DNA from: Lethocerus indicus
Lineage: Eukaryota > Arthropoda > Insecta > Hemiptera > Belostomatidae
Direction of reading: 5' to 3'
Assembly (NCBI GenBank): GCA_019843655.1
Contig: JACDQD010000007.1
Location: 29,863,207-29,927,206 of the forward strand
Length of the DNA: 64,000 nt
Position numbers and translations under genes: made by a program. A model generated the notes under the pieces. The model saw nothing but the letters and a program-made list of their open reading frames with translations, did no database searches and was not told where the DNA came from. Below are positions 22,446 to 33,241 of this stretch, piece by piece (within the stretch, counting starts at the first letter, position 1; each line of letters begins with the position of its first letter).

Positions 22446-23254
22446 TTCTAAACGAAATAATAATATTTCGCACTCCGAAAGAACCCTGATTTTCCGGTGG
22501 TAGGGGAGGGGCGAAAGGGTGGTTTTTACCCCCCCCCCCCGTGTTTTCCAGTGTGAGATTCGGCTGAGATACGTGATACAGTCGGGGCGGGTATTGGGGG
22601 ATGATGAGGTCCTAAATAAAAGGGCGGTTTCTTAGCGGTCAAGCTGGGGGTTGGACCTTGTGTGGGGCGGCGGCGGCGGGGCCGTTTTCCACCCCCGCAT
22701 ATGTCCCGATCGCATCTGCTCCCCCTCCCTTCTACAACCCCTCAGGATTTATCATCCCCCGGGCTCCTTTACCAAGTCTTTACATTGTAGGGATGCTTGG
22801 GGGGGAGAGGGTGTATATATCATACCTCGTATATATATCATTGGAGAAGGGTTGGAAAAACGGGACTCCGGACGCTTTGACTCGCTTTTCCAATTTCCCT
22901 TATATTTGTGTTTTATTGCTCCTGTTTTTCTTGTCTGTACCTTTTGTGGGGGTGTGGGGTTGGGGGATGGGGCGTTTGATCCGCCCTCTCAACTTTGAAC
23001 CGGGCCAACGGGATAACATCCCCCTATCCCTTTTCGATAAGGGAAACACCCCAACAGTATCAACCCTTATTTAATAACGTTTCGTTGGGCGAGCTTCACC
23101 ACGATTTGAACCAAGTTCAGAATGAAGTTCTGCTGATTTTTCAACTTTCTCACTTTTTGGAAATTTTGAAAATCGTCGTCATCCCTCAGGACGCGGGGCT
23201 TAACATCCCCCCTCCCCCCACCGGCCTAGAGACCAAAAAAATATAAATAAATTA
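22446..23254. other. Unassigned DNA
   Basis: C-run at about 22531-22541; GGC/GCG run near 22666-22682. Overlapping frames of up to 138 codons have no recognisable domain. Nothing else seen. Confidence 0.4.
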
Positions 23255-23520
23255 GTTTAACACACCTGTTTTTTGGTCTGACAGGGGTTGGAATACCGTA
23301 GATTTCCCGTGTGTTTCCGTCTCCTCTCGCCGGTTTCGGCCGCTCGCCGTCTTCAGTAGCGTTGGCGCTTTGGATGTTTTTCGGGGGCATCCTCACTGCT
23401 AACTATTACTTTCACTTGTACTTGTACAAGTGCCGACAGTGACAGTGACACACGGCGCTACTGAAGATGGCGAGCGGCCGACAAACCGGTCTAAAGATCT
23501 AAAGACCAAACCGGCTTTTA
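23255..23520. mobile_element. FB foldback element, full left end
   Basis: The left terminus reads CACACCTGTTTTTTGGTCTG, ACAGGGGTTGGAATACCGTA, then the reverse core (about 23333-23360) and the loop with TTGTACTTGTACAAGTG. The forward core is at about 23456-23482. The right arm is cut within CCGGTCTAAAGATC, where a 9-bp GATCTAAAG-type duplication is seen. Confidence 0.8.
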
Positions 23521-23534
23521 CGTTGAAAGAGACT

Positions 23535-23880
23535 CTATTTTGTAGGTTCGTGAAGTTTCTGTCTCCTCTCTGGCTGAGGTTTGGTCTTTTGCTAGACCGG
23601 GGGGTTTGTCGGCCGCTCGCCATCTTCAGTAGCGCCCTGTGTCAGTAGTCACTGTTGTGGCACTTTGGATGTTTTTTTGGGGGCATCCTCACTGCTGCAC
23701 TGTCACTTTCACACTGTACTGTGTACATCCAAAGTGCCACAACAGTGACTACTGACACAGCGCTACTGAAGATGGCGAGCGGCCGAAACCGGTCTAGCAA
23801 AAGACCGGCAGCGAGAGGAGACAGAAACTTCGCGAACCTACAGTATATTCCAACCCCTCGCAGACCACACACACAGGTAT
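23535..23880. mobile_element. FB foldback element, best-preserved hairpin
   Basis: The left arm starts TGTAGGTTCGTGAAGTTTC. It pairs with GAAACTTCGCGAACCTACA of the right arm and stays paired through GTCTCCTCTC, the small hairpin, the core and GTCAGTAGTCACTGTTGTGG to CACTTTGGATG, where the loop begins. Arms are about 120-140 bp, and the loop carries GCACTGTCACTTTCACACTG. The right terminus continues TTCCAACCCCTCGCAGACCA. This copy is the best guide to family structure. Confidence 0.88.
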
Positions 23881-24872
23881 ATTAAATTATACTGTATTTT
23901 CTTCAGTTCTAGCCAAATCCCAACAAAATTTTTGCTTTTTTTTTTAAAAAAAATTCAGAGAAAAGAGCACATTAGCGCCCCCAAAACGAACATTGCCCTT
24001 ATGATTGTAACAAATTTGGCGGAATTCTACAATATTTGGCGATTTTTCGGCCGGCTAACATAAAAGTACATAAATAATCAATCCAGTTAGGTTTTACGCC
24101 GGATTTTTAATTAATTTATGGAGGATAGAAAATATGGGTATTTTTCGTTTAATTTCTGCCTCGACCGATTTTATTAAGTTATTTACAGAATCTGTAGGGG
24201 GTGATAAGCCCACCTCGACTTTTACACGGTTGTTATCGATCCCACCCCCACGGGTTTGTGCGACTCGTGGGAGGGGGAGGGGCTAACAGTTAGAGGGTGA
24301 TAGGGAGGGAGGGGGTAGCGACAACGTCTCCAACCCCTCCAACAACCCTCTGCGGCAATAAAAGTCGGCGAACAAATCCCCGTCCGGTAATGGCACTTTG
24401 CGCCCCCCCCCACTTCCACCCCACGACAATACTATTATCGCATATGTCGGAAAAGCGTACACGATGGGGCGAAAAAAAAAAAAGAAAAAAGTGCTGCCCC
24501 GCCACTGAGGTACCGCCTCATTTATAGCGCTATCTAGTAGTTCTACCCCCTGCCCCTGCTCCTGCCCCCGCGGGGGTGGGGGTTCGCATTATCGACGGCC
24601 CGTTACGCCTACTAGAAACTGCCCCGATTTACCCTAGAAAACCAACCCCGGGGCCAGTTTCGAGGGCCTATATAGACGCGAAAATCCCACCCCTCACACA
24701 CACAGGGTACACCTGTAAACCTACCCTCCTTTAGGCCGTCCTTTATTTTCACGCAGTCTACTTTTGAATATTCGTCCTCTAATTCGGGGACGTTTTCGAT
24801 ATTACCGCACTATTAGGCGATCCCTTTGAATGACTATTTTAAATTAATTATAGGCATTGTATTATCGGTATT
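23881..24872. other. Unassigned DNA
   Basis: AT-rich near 23900-24200, then C-rich. A-runs near 23948 and 24475. No gene recognised. Confidence 0.4.
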
Positions 24873-25010
24873 GTACCCCAAAAGTAATCGACAATTTTCA
24901 TAATGTATTCACGATGTATTTCGGTCTTGAGGAATTCTCAAGAGTGAGAGGGGTGGGGGTGGGGGAATCGAAAATTTGCCTGAAAAGAGGCGGCTGAGAT
25001 TTGTCGATAG

Positions 25011-25085
<75 letters not shown>

Positions 25086-25149
25086 GTTTCTTTTCTGGCG
25101 AAATAAAATCAGAATTCCAAAGCCAAATTGTCGACTACTTTTGGGGTAC
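24873..25149. mobile_element. GTACCCC MITE, complete with terminal inverted repeats
   Basis: Left end GTACCCCAAAAGTAATCGAC (24873) and right end GTCGACTACTTTTGGGGTAC (to 25149) are inverted repeats that match except at one base over about 25 bp. The interior follows the family order. A (TA)n tract of about 67 bp replaces the short AT segment in the middle. Without it the element would be about 200 bp, like the copy at 51419. Non-coding. Confidence 0.9.
25014..25080. repeat. (TA)n microsatellite inside a MITE
   Basis: About 67 bp of pure TA between the two halves of the GTACCCC MITE. Confidence 0.95.
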
Positions 25150-25234
25150 ATCTAATTAATTCGGGACGTTATATCCAATTTGTCCCGAACATATGTCCGG
25201 ACTGTCCCGCGTCCCTAATACGATTCGGGACCAA

Positions 25235-25237
<3 letters not shown>

Positions 25238-25278
<41 letters not shown>
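25238..25278. repeat. (TA)n microsatellite
   Basis: About 41 bp of pure TA, preceded by a stretch with repeated GGGAC/GTCCC motifs. Confidence 0.95.
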
Positions 25279-25282
<4 letters not shown>

Positions 25283-25675
25283 CCGGTGTCCAAACAGAAC
25301 AACAATTAGAGTTAAGTGGGGCGCGTCGACCGGCCACGCGCCACGGGTCACGCGCCGCCGACGCGCCTCAATAGCGCCCACTTGTCGCATTGTGGACCGC
25401 ACTCTGGACGCCGCCCAGTCGTCCGCCACACTGAAAACAAGTTATCAGTGTACGTAACGGTACCGGTTTAAACCCTGTATAATACACGAATTTTTAATGT
25501 TTTCAATAGTTCATCAATGAAATATAACGAGGGAAATATTTTTAAAATTTAAAATTTCCGATTTTTTTAAATGTGACCAAATTTTTGTATTCGGTCCACG
25601 GATCTATATTATCTTGTTTCGTCATTAAATAAAAATAAACAGACTATTTTATATGTAAAATATATAAGAAAATTA
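25279..25675. other. GC/CpG-rich patch followed by AT-rich DNA
   Basis: About 25318-25440 is dense in CpG (for example CGCGTCGACCGGCCACGCGC), unlike its surroundings. From about 25445 the DNA is AT-rich. No start signal or gene recognised. Confidence 0.4.
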
Positions 25676-25965
25676 GGGTAGGTTCGTGGTGTTTCTGTCT
25701 CCTCTCTCGCCGGTTCGGTCTTTCGCCGGATGGCGGTTTCGGCCGCTCGCCATCTTCAGTAGCGCTTTGTTACTACTCACTATCGGCACTTTGGACGTTT
25801 TTGGGGTGGGGGGGTGGCAACCCTCCTGTCCAATATACGATAGCCAATAAACGTGGCCGCCAGCGCGACACAGCGCGCTACTGAAGACGGCGAGCGGCCG
25901 AAACCTGGATCCGGCGAGAGACACCGAACCGGCCCATTTTGGGGTTCAACACAAAATCTACGATA
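25676..25965. mobile_element. FB foldback element, full copy
   Basis: Left arm GGTTCGTGGTGTTTCTGTCT, GTTCGGTCTTTCGCCGGA, reverse core (about 25737-25762). Loop with GCACTTTGGACGTTTTTGGG. Forward core at about 25878-25906, then GGATCCGGCGAGAGACACCG. The loop also holds about 60 bp not seen in other copies (GGGTGGCAACCCTCC region). Confidence 0.78.
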
Positions 25966-26344
25966 CAGCGAAATGTATTTATTCTCTTATGATTTCAGCG
26001 CAGAAATCGGTCAAAGTGTACGCCACCGTATTCGAGTACTTTGTGCAGACAAAGTGCAAAAAGTGTTTCGGGCTTTAGCCGTTTCGATGTCGAAGAACAC
26101 CGTCGTCGTAATGTCGTCTCGAAGGGTAGCTGACCCCCAAAAAAAAATTAAACCTCCGGGGGGGGTTGGAGGGGTGGCGGAACGATAACGGATAAAAAAG
26201 AAACGGCTGGAGTAAATTTAATTTTCCGGCACGAGTAACACTTTAATTAGAAAATATCCTCAACCTCTATCTCTTTCCCCGCGCTTAGTTTTAATAAGTT
26301 AAAAAAAAACCAAAAAAAAAAATCGTAACTGCGGATAAAGGAGA
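25966..26344. other. Unassigned DNA
   Basis: No gene recognised. Short A-runs near 26141 and 26301-26321. Confidence 0.4.
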
Positions 26345-27408
<1,064 letters not shown>

Positions 27409-28799
27409 CTATTGATGTATTAACACAAAATTACTCGGGGGGGGATGATGGGGGGAGGGGTTGGGTATACGGAATCGATTATTAATCGTCACGATATACA
27501 GAAAATAGACATGGTTTGTGGGGCTCTCGGGAGGCCCCATATGGGGCCCTGAGATGAGATGTACCGGAGTCTGATTGTATTTTCGCGTGTTGTATTGTAT
27601 TGTAATTGTAAAGGGGGGATGCTACAATAACGATAACTCGTGTCCGTCTATCTGATCGTCTGGCCCCCAGCTCCAGGGAACTCCCTGGGTGGTCCCGGTA
27701 GTCGGCGTCGGGCCAAATGGCGAGCAGAGAAAATGAGGGGGGCCGGCAGATTTCATATATCTCATGGGGCCCATCAGTTAGAGCGCGAGTGGGGTGGGTG
27801 TGGGGGGTTTAGGTAGGCCGTATTAATAATTGATAATGGTCTCTGGAGTGATAAGGGATGGTGCTGCGAGGGACACAAAAGTGGGAGTCATGCGGGCCGC
27901 CCCTAGGGAGCCATTCCTCAAACCGCCCCTCCGACACCCCACAGAGGACCGCAACAACCCTTGACTTTTCATTACACGCTCGTCGGTATTATGCCGATTT
28001 GTGTGCGCAGCCCCCAACCCCCCAACCACCCCAAACCGGTCAGAGTACTGATTCCTGTACGCGGTTTCCTCTACTCTGGATACGGCAATTTACGAAAATA
28101 CGGGAGAAAAAAAATGTTACCTCAGTGGGAAGCTTGAACGGAAAGGTGGGTGGGGGGTAGACATCCCCTCCGTTCCGGGACTTTTAACGCTCGTTTTGGG
28201 GGAAACCGCCGGCGATTAGGACAAAAAAGATCTACAGCACCATTCAAGGGTTGAATGTTGTGTGTAAAATGTATATAAATAGTTTTTTAAAACTATTTAA
28301 ATTGGGTAGACCGTCCTCAGCGCTGTATACAAAGCTTGAAAGCCCCCAGCGTCTAGACTATAAGTATGAATTATACAGCGTCGGTGTTCATAAATATTAC
28401 GGTTGAAAGATGTTCTGACCACGTTAGGGGTTGCTGTTGTTGGGGGTTGAAAGTATGACGTCAGACGGGTTAGGCGAGAGCGAAATTCTGTCACTGGTGG
28501 GCGACCAGATGGGGTTGATGAATAAAAAAAGCAATGGGCACGCGATAACCCACCCCTACCACCAGCAGGGAGGGTCATTAGGGGCGGGGTCGGGTACACT
28601 GAAGGAGGAGTACACAGGAAATTAATATTTGACAAGCCCGCGACATGATTTATGTCCCCGGCGGTAGTGGAGGTGGAGGAGGAGGAGGATGAGGGCCGGC
28701 CCTACCTAAGGGTGAGAAGGGAAGGGCCTTACCGTGCGGCCTCCCTTACCAGGTGAGACGCCGACATCGTGACGTGAAAAAAGGGTGAAAAAAATAAGG
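27409..28799. other. Unassigned DNA with two perfect palindromes
   Basis: GGCCCCATATGGGGCC at 27533-27548 is a perfect 16-bp palindrome. At 28277-28298 two 10-bp arms (AAATAGTTTT and its complement) flank 2 bases. A (GGA)n run lies at about 28668-28694. No gene supported. Confidence 0.45.
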
Positions 28800-29870
28800 C
28801 CAGGATACTCGCCGGTGTTCGGTCTTTCGCTGGACCGAGGTTTCGGCCGCTCGCCGTCTTCAGTAGCGCCGTGTCACTGTCACTGTCGGCATACAAGTAC
28901 AAGTGAGGATGCCCGAAAAACATCCATTTGCTAGACCGGTTTCGCGGACAAAAAAACCGATCCAAAGTGAGTAACACGGCGCTACTGAAGATGGCGAACG
29001 GCCGAAACCGGTCTAGCGAAAGACCGAACACCGGCGAAAGGAGAGACAGAAACATCTACGGTATTCCGACCCCTCGAATTTCGGTCTTTTGCTAGACCGA
29101 TTTCGCGGTGAGGACGCATAAAAACCAATCAAAAGCGATTAACACAGCGCTACTGAAGATGGCGAACGGCCGAAACCTCGGTCTAGCGAAAGACCGAACA
29201 CCGGCGAGGAGACAGAAACATCTACGGTATTCCGACCCTCGCATTTCGGTCTTTGCTAGACCGGTTTCGCGGTGAGGAGGGACAAAAACGAAAGCGACTA
29301 ACACAGCGCTACTGAAGATGGCGACGAAACCGGTCTAGCGAAAGACCGAACACCGGCGAGAGGAGACAGAAACATCTACGGTATTCCGACCATTCGCATT
29401 TCGGTCTTTTGCTAGACCGGTTTCGCAGTGAGGACGGACAAAAAAACCGATCCAAAGCGACTAACACAGCGCTACTGAAGATGGCGAACGGCCGAAACCG
29501 GTCTAGCGAAAGACCGAACACCGGCGAGAGGAGACAGAAACATCTACGGTATTCCGACCCCTCGAATTTCGGTCTTTTGCTAGACCGGTTTCGCGGTGAG
29601 GAGGGACAAAAAACCGATCCAAAGTGAGTAACACCGCGCTACTGAAGATGGCGAACGGCCGAAACCTCGGTCTAGCGAAAGACCGAACACCGGCGAGAGG
29701 AGACAGAAACATCTACGGTATTCCAACCCCTCGAATTTCGGTCTTTTGCTAGACCGGTTTCGCAGTGAGGACGCATGAAAAACCGATACAAATTGATTAA
29801 CACCGCGCTACTGAAGATGGCGAACGGCCGAAACCGGTCTAGCGAAAGACGGAACAAGCAAAAGAGAAGG
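28800..29870 (+). repeat. FB-derived tandem array, about 165-bp period
   Basis: An initial reverse FB arm (28808-28870) is followed by six units. GCTACTGAAGATGGCGA starts at 28981, 29149, 29308, 29471, 29638 and 29807. Each unit reads TTTCGGTCTTTTGCTAGACC, GGTTTCGCGGTGAGGACG, AAAAACCGATCCAAAG, the core with GCGAACGGCCGAAACC, then TCTAGCGAAAGACCGAACAC and ACATCTACGGTATTCCGACC. Units differ by small indels. The array preserves whole FB right arms. Confidence 0.93.
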
Positions 29871-30460
29871 CAGAAAGTCGTTCACGTTTAACGACAATTT
29901 AAGATACGCGGCTCGCCCTTAAGGGTATTCAATTTTTTAATCGCGTTTGAATCTTATTTTCAAATATTAATTTCACTGACGACGTCGATTGGACGCGGTC
30001 AGCTTTCAGAATCCCGAAACTGATAACACTATCAATTTTTAAATTAGATCCTTACTCCGGGTAATTTAATCTGCGCTCGGGGGGGCGGGGGGCCTGGTAA
30101 GAGAAGTAGGAAATAATTAGGTTCCTGGGGGGTGGAGGGGGGGGGTCGGTGGCCCTAATGGGAGGTCCGGTGATGATGATGATGATGATGAGGATGAGTG
30201 TGTTGGAGCAGGGGCCGGTGGCGCTGTTGTGGCCCTTGGGGCCCTTTCGCCGACGGCCCATTAAAGGGCCCTCTCCTCTCATCACTCCCCCCCCGGTATC
30301 CCCCCACTGTCCTCTCACATATCCTGGCGCCACTTTCAATTTCTCCCCAATTTTCAACTTTCTATTTTCCCCACCTTCGGCCACCGTCCAATATTCAACT
30401 GCGGCCCTCTACCCCGTTTTTGAACTCCCACCCCCAACCAAATTATCCGTTTTACGTATA
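29871..30460. other. Unassigned DNA
   Basis: (GAT)n at about 30171-30198; G-runs near 30138-30146. Frames of about 100-115 codons here have no recognised domain. Confidence 0.4.
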
Positions 30461-31247
30461 CAGAGGGCGGTCCAAAAAAATGTATCCACCGTTTAAAAGT
30501 CCATAACTTGCAAACTAATTGACTGAGCTGTCTCTCATTTTTGGTGAAAGTGTAGCTTAAAGTCCAACTTAAAGATATCATATAGCTGTAGGTGTTCGAA
30601 ATAGTCACCATTATTAACATCCACAAACAGAGAAACGATGCCGCCCCCAACTGACTACTGACTGCACAACGTGTTCATATTATACGGAGTGGTCCAAAAC
30701 AATGTATCCACCGTTTAAAAGTCCATAACTTGCAAACTAATTGACTGAGCTGTCTCTCATTTTTGGTGAAAGTGTAGCTTAAAGTCCAACTTAAAGATAC
30801 ATATAGCTGTAGGTGTTCGAAATTGTCACCGTTATTAACATCCACGGACAGAGAGAGAAACGATGCCGCCCCCAACTGCACCACCGACTACTGATATTGG
30901 GCTCTATTTACTACTCATTTCCCCGTTGCAGTTGAACCTCATTTCAATGTTTTCCTACTTAAAATACCAATTTTCAAAACTGAACTCTTCCTTTCATCCA
31001 ATTCTAAGCCTTGCGCCGGCCACGTTGACTCGAATAACAACAGGGGGTACAACTGACACAACAGAACACTGACTATCCGGTGACTGTTATCTGATACAGA
31101 ACAGAACAACGCAATACAACGCTTTTGTAGGGCGCAATTGGCGGAACTACAAAAACTACAACACGTACCAAAAATGAGACACAACTCCGTCAATTAGTTT
31201 CCAAGTTATGGACTTTTAAACGGTGGATACATTTTTTTGGACCACCC

Positions 31248-31251
<4 letters not shown>
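30461..31251 (-). mobile_element. Mariner-like element with GTGGTCC ends, internally duplicated
   Basis: Left end CAGAGGGCGGTCCAAAAAAA at 30461 and right end TTTTTTTGGACCACCCTCTG at 31251 are inverted repeats extending through CCACCGTTTAAAAGTCCATA. A second left end lies at 30685, so the first 224 bp are duplicated in tandem. A TA precedes the left end, and the right end runs into (TA)n, as expected for TA target sites. Interior DNA at about 30895-31080 is not shared with the other copies. Confidence 0.85.
30560..30890 (-). pseudogene. Transposase C-terminus fossils (two copies)
   Basis: On the minus strand both duplicated segments encode the end of a Tc1/mariner-type transposase. VDVNNGDNFEHLQL reads in frame at about 30805-30846. 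The first copy (about 30585-30630) has the same motif with substitutions, VDVNNGDYF. A C-terminal NGG/NNGD-FEHL motif is typical of this superfamily. The rest of the catalytic domain is missing here, so the gene is dead. Confidence 0.65.

Positions 31252-31296
<45 letters not shown>
31252..31296. repeat. (TA)n microsatellite at a transposon end
   Basis: About 45 bp of TA beginning at the TA target site of the mariner-like element. Confidence 0.95.
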
Positions 31297-31302
<6 letters not shown>

Positions 31303-31329
31303 TTTTTCCGTACGTAATATTCTGACAAG

Positions 31330-31375
31330 CGGTCCTGAAACTACTGAAGACGGCGAGCGGCCGAAACCGGTCTAC
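31330..31375 (+). mobile_element. FB core fragment
   Basis: GAAACTACTGAAGACGGCGA followed by GCGGCCGAAACCGGTCTAC. Isolated, with no outer arm. Confidence 0.7.
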
Positions 31376-31990
31376 AATTTTTTTCATTGTGGATTGTTCG
31401 GTTAGAAACATACCGATGGTGGGGGAGCATTAAGTATGGTAAGGATGGTGGTTTTAGTACAGATATTATATATTGTCAGACCCATTGTCGATCGATCCTT
31501 TTTCCAAATAGACAGTCCAAATTTACAATTTTTCAGTCGTTTTGGGGTGGGGGTTGGACTATACTAAAACCAATAGAATTGAATTTATAATGCATAATAT
31601 AATTCTAACGCGTAGAAAATCGGGCTGTAATAAAAAGTTTCGAAAGTTCAACTGTAACAGTGGAAGGGCGGGGTTGTTGGGGGGGGGGGGCATAATTTAA
31701 TTTTCCGAACAAAGTTTTCCCACGGAAATTCGGTAGGCCGTTTCATTTACCCCTCCCCACCGCCAACCACGGTTTTCCGCGTACTAAACGCGAATAAGCC
31801 GAGAGGGAGAAAACTACCCCCACCCCACCCCCGTACCCAATGGGGAACTTCACAAAACTTAACTCTTCCAGCCGGCAACTTAAACTACTTTTCGCGTTTT
31901 CCCAAGTGCGCCCGGGAAAACCGGCATAGCGGCCCATACATAGCGCACTTATAATTGAAGTCGGAAAATTCGCCCAGAGTTTCCACGGGC
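31376..31990. other. Unassigned DNA
   Basis: G-run near 31678-31690. No gene recognised. Confidence 0.4.
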
Positions 31991-32076
31991 GGGACTTACT
32001 TTCTCACAGGCGCGGCGGCGGCGCGCTTCATTTCACTAAGCGTCCGGGCCAAGTGAAATGAAGCGCGCTAAGTCCC
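31991..32076. other. Long perfect hairpin with an asymmetric bulge
   Basis: Inner arms of 17 bp (GCGCGCTTCATTTCACT at 32021-32037, complement at 32052-32068) enclose a 14-base loop. Immediately outside on the right is TAAGTCCC, which pairs with GGGACTTA at 31991-31998, leaving a 22-base one-sided bulge on the left. Total stem is 25 bp with no mismatch. It could be a small-RNA precursor or a tiny foldback; nothing decides between them. Confidence 0.7.
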
Positions 32077-32339
32077 TACTCTCTCTCTCGGTATTGGCCC
32101 GTTTTGAATTTAGCCCACATATAGGGGCTTTTTATTCTTAATTTTCCCCGTTTTATGACACCATTTAACTACTGTCCGAGGTGGGCGTTTAAGCCGTCCC
32201 GGTGATGGGGATGATGGACGGGTAAGAGGGTGGTACTTGAGGAACCCCGTCTGGTTAGTAAAATACCCCAGTTTGTTAATTGAGGTCAATTTCGATGTCC
32301 GTTCTAGTAACGGCCTCTTGAGAGTCCAAATTTTCTGTC
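32077..32339. other. Unassigned DNA
   Basis: Nothing recognised beyond a short CTCTCTCTC run. Confidence 0.35.
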
Positions 32340-32872
32340 CAAGTCGATTCTACTGAAGATGGCGAGCGGCCGAAACCCAGAACACGAGAGGAGACAAATA
32401 CATCTACGGTATTCCGACCCCTCGAATTTCGGTCTTTAGCTAGACCCCCGTATCGCGGTGAGGACGCACAAAAAACCGATCCAAAGCGACTAAACACCGC
32501 GCTACTGAAGATGGCGAACGGCCGAAACCTCGGTCTAGCAAAAGACCGAAAACCGCGAAATCTACGGTATTCCGACCCCTCGCATTTCGGTCTTTAGCTA
32601 GACCCCAGTTTCGGGGTGAGGACGGACAAAAAACCGATCCAAAGTGACTAATGACACAGCGCTACTGAAGATGGCGAACGGCCGAAACCGGTCTAGCGAA
32701 AGACCGAACACCGGCGAGAGGAGACAGAAACATCTACGGTATTCCGACCCCTCGAATTTCGGTCTTTAGCTAGACCGGTTTCGCGGTGAGGACGGACAAA
32801 AAACCGATCCAAAGTCAATGACACAGCGCTACTGAAGATGGCGAACGGCCGAAACCGGTCTAGCGATTCTTT
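32340..32872 (+). repeat. Second FB-derived tandem array
   Basis: TACTGAAGATGGCGA starts near 32351, 32513, 32663 and 32830. Units match those of 28800-29870 (GGTGAGGACG, AAAACCGATCCAAAG, TCTACGGTATTCCGACC). They differ by GGTCTTTAGCTAGACC in place of GGTCTTTTGCTAGACC, shared by the three spacers here, so this array was amplified separately. Confidence 0.9.
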
Positions 32873-32886
32873 TGAGTCGGGTATAT

Positions 32887-33011
32887 TGGGTGGTCGGAGG
32901 AGGGTTGTGGCGATAATATCGGTGAATAAATATATATATAATAAAAAAGTTTCTTTTTTAGCAAAATAAAATCAGAATACCAAAGTCAAAATGTCGATAA
33001 CTTTTTGGTAC
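32887..33011 (+). mobile_element. GTACCCC MITE, right part
   Basis: GGTTGTGGCGATAATATCGG, a short TA run, TTTAGCAAAATAAAATCAGA, CAAAGTCAAAATGTCGATAA and the right end CTTTTTGGTAC. It joins the FB array within about 15 bp. Confidence 0.8.
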
Positions 33012-33185
33012 CGCCTAATGATAAGAAGCTCCTCCGGGTCTTCTCTTCCTTCGGCAGTCATCGAGGTCCATCGATAAGGTCCTTCTGGACTCAATTTCTC
33101 CTATTATATCTTCACTATTTTATATGTGAATCCGTTAAATTCCCAATTTCTGTTGACCCTAAACTGTCGGCTGTCAAATGACACC

Positions 33186-33187
<2 letters not shown>

Positions 33188-33240
<53 letters not shown>
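33188..33240. repeat. (TA)n microsatellite
   Basis: About 50 bp of TA preceded by ACACCCTC, reminiscent of a transposon terminus but too short to assign. Confidence 0.95.

Positions 33241-33241
<1 letters not shown>

Noticed and set aside
28800..29870. Regularly spaced repeats resembling a CRISPR array
   Set aside because: The whole 165-bp unit is repeated, with no unique spacers, and the context is eukaryotic.
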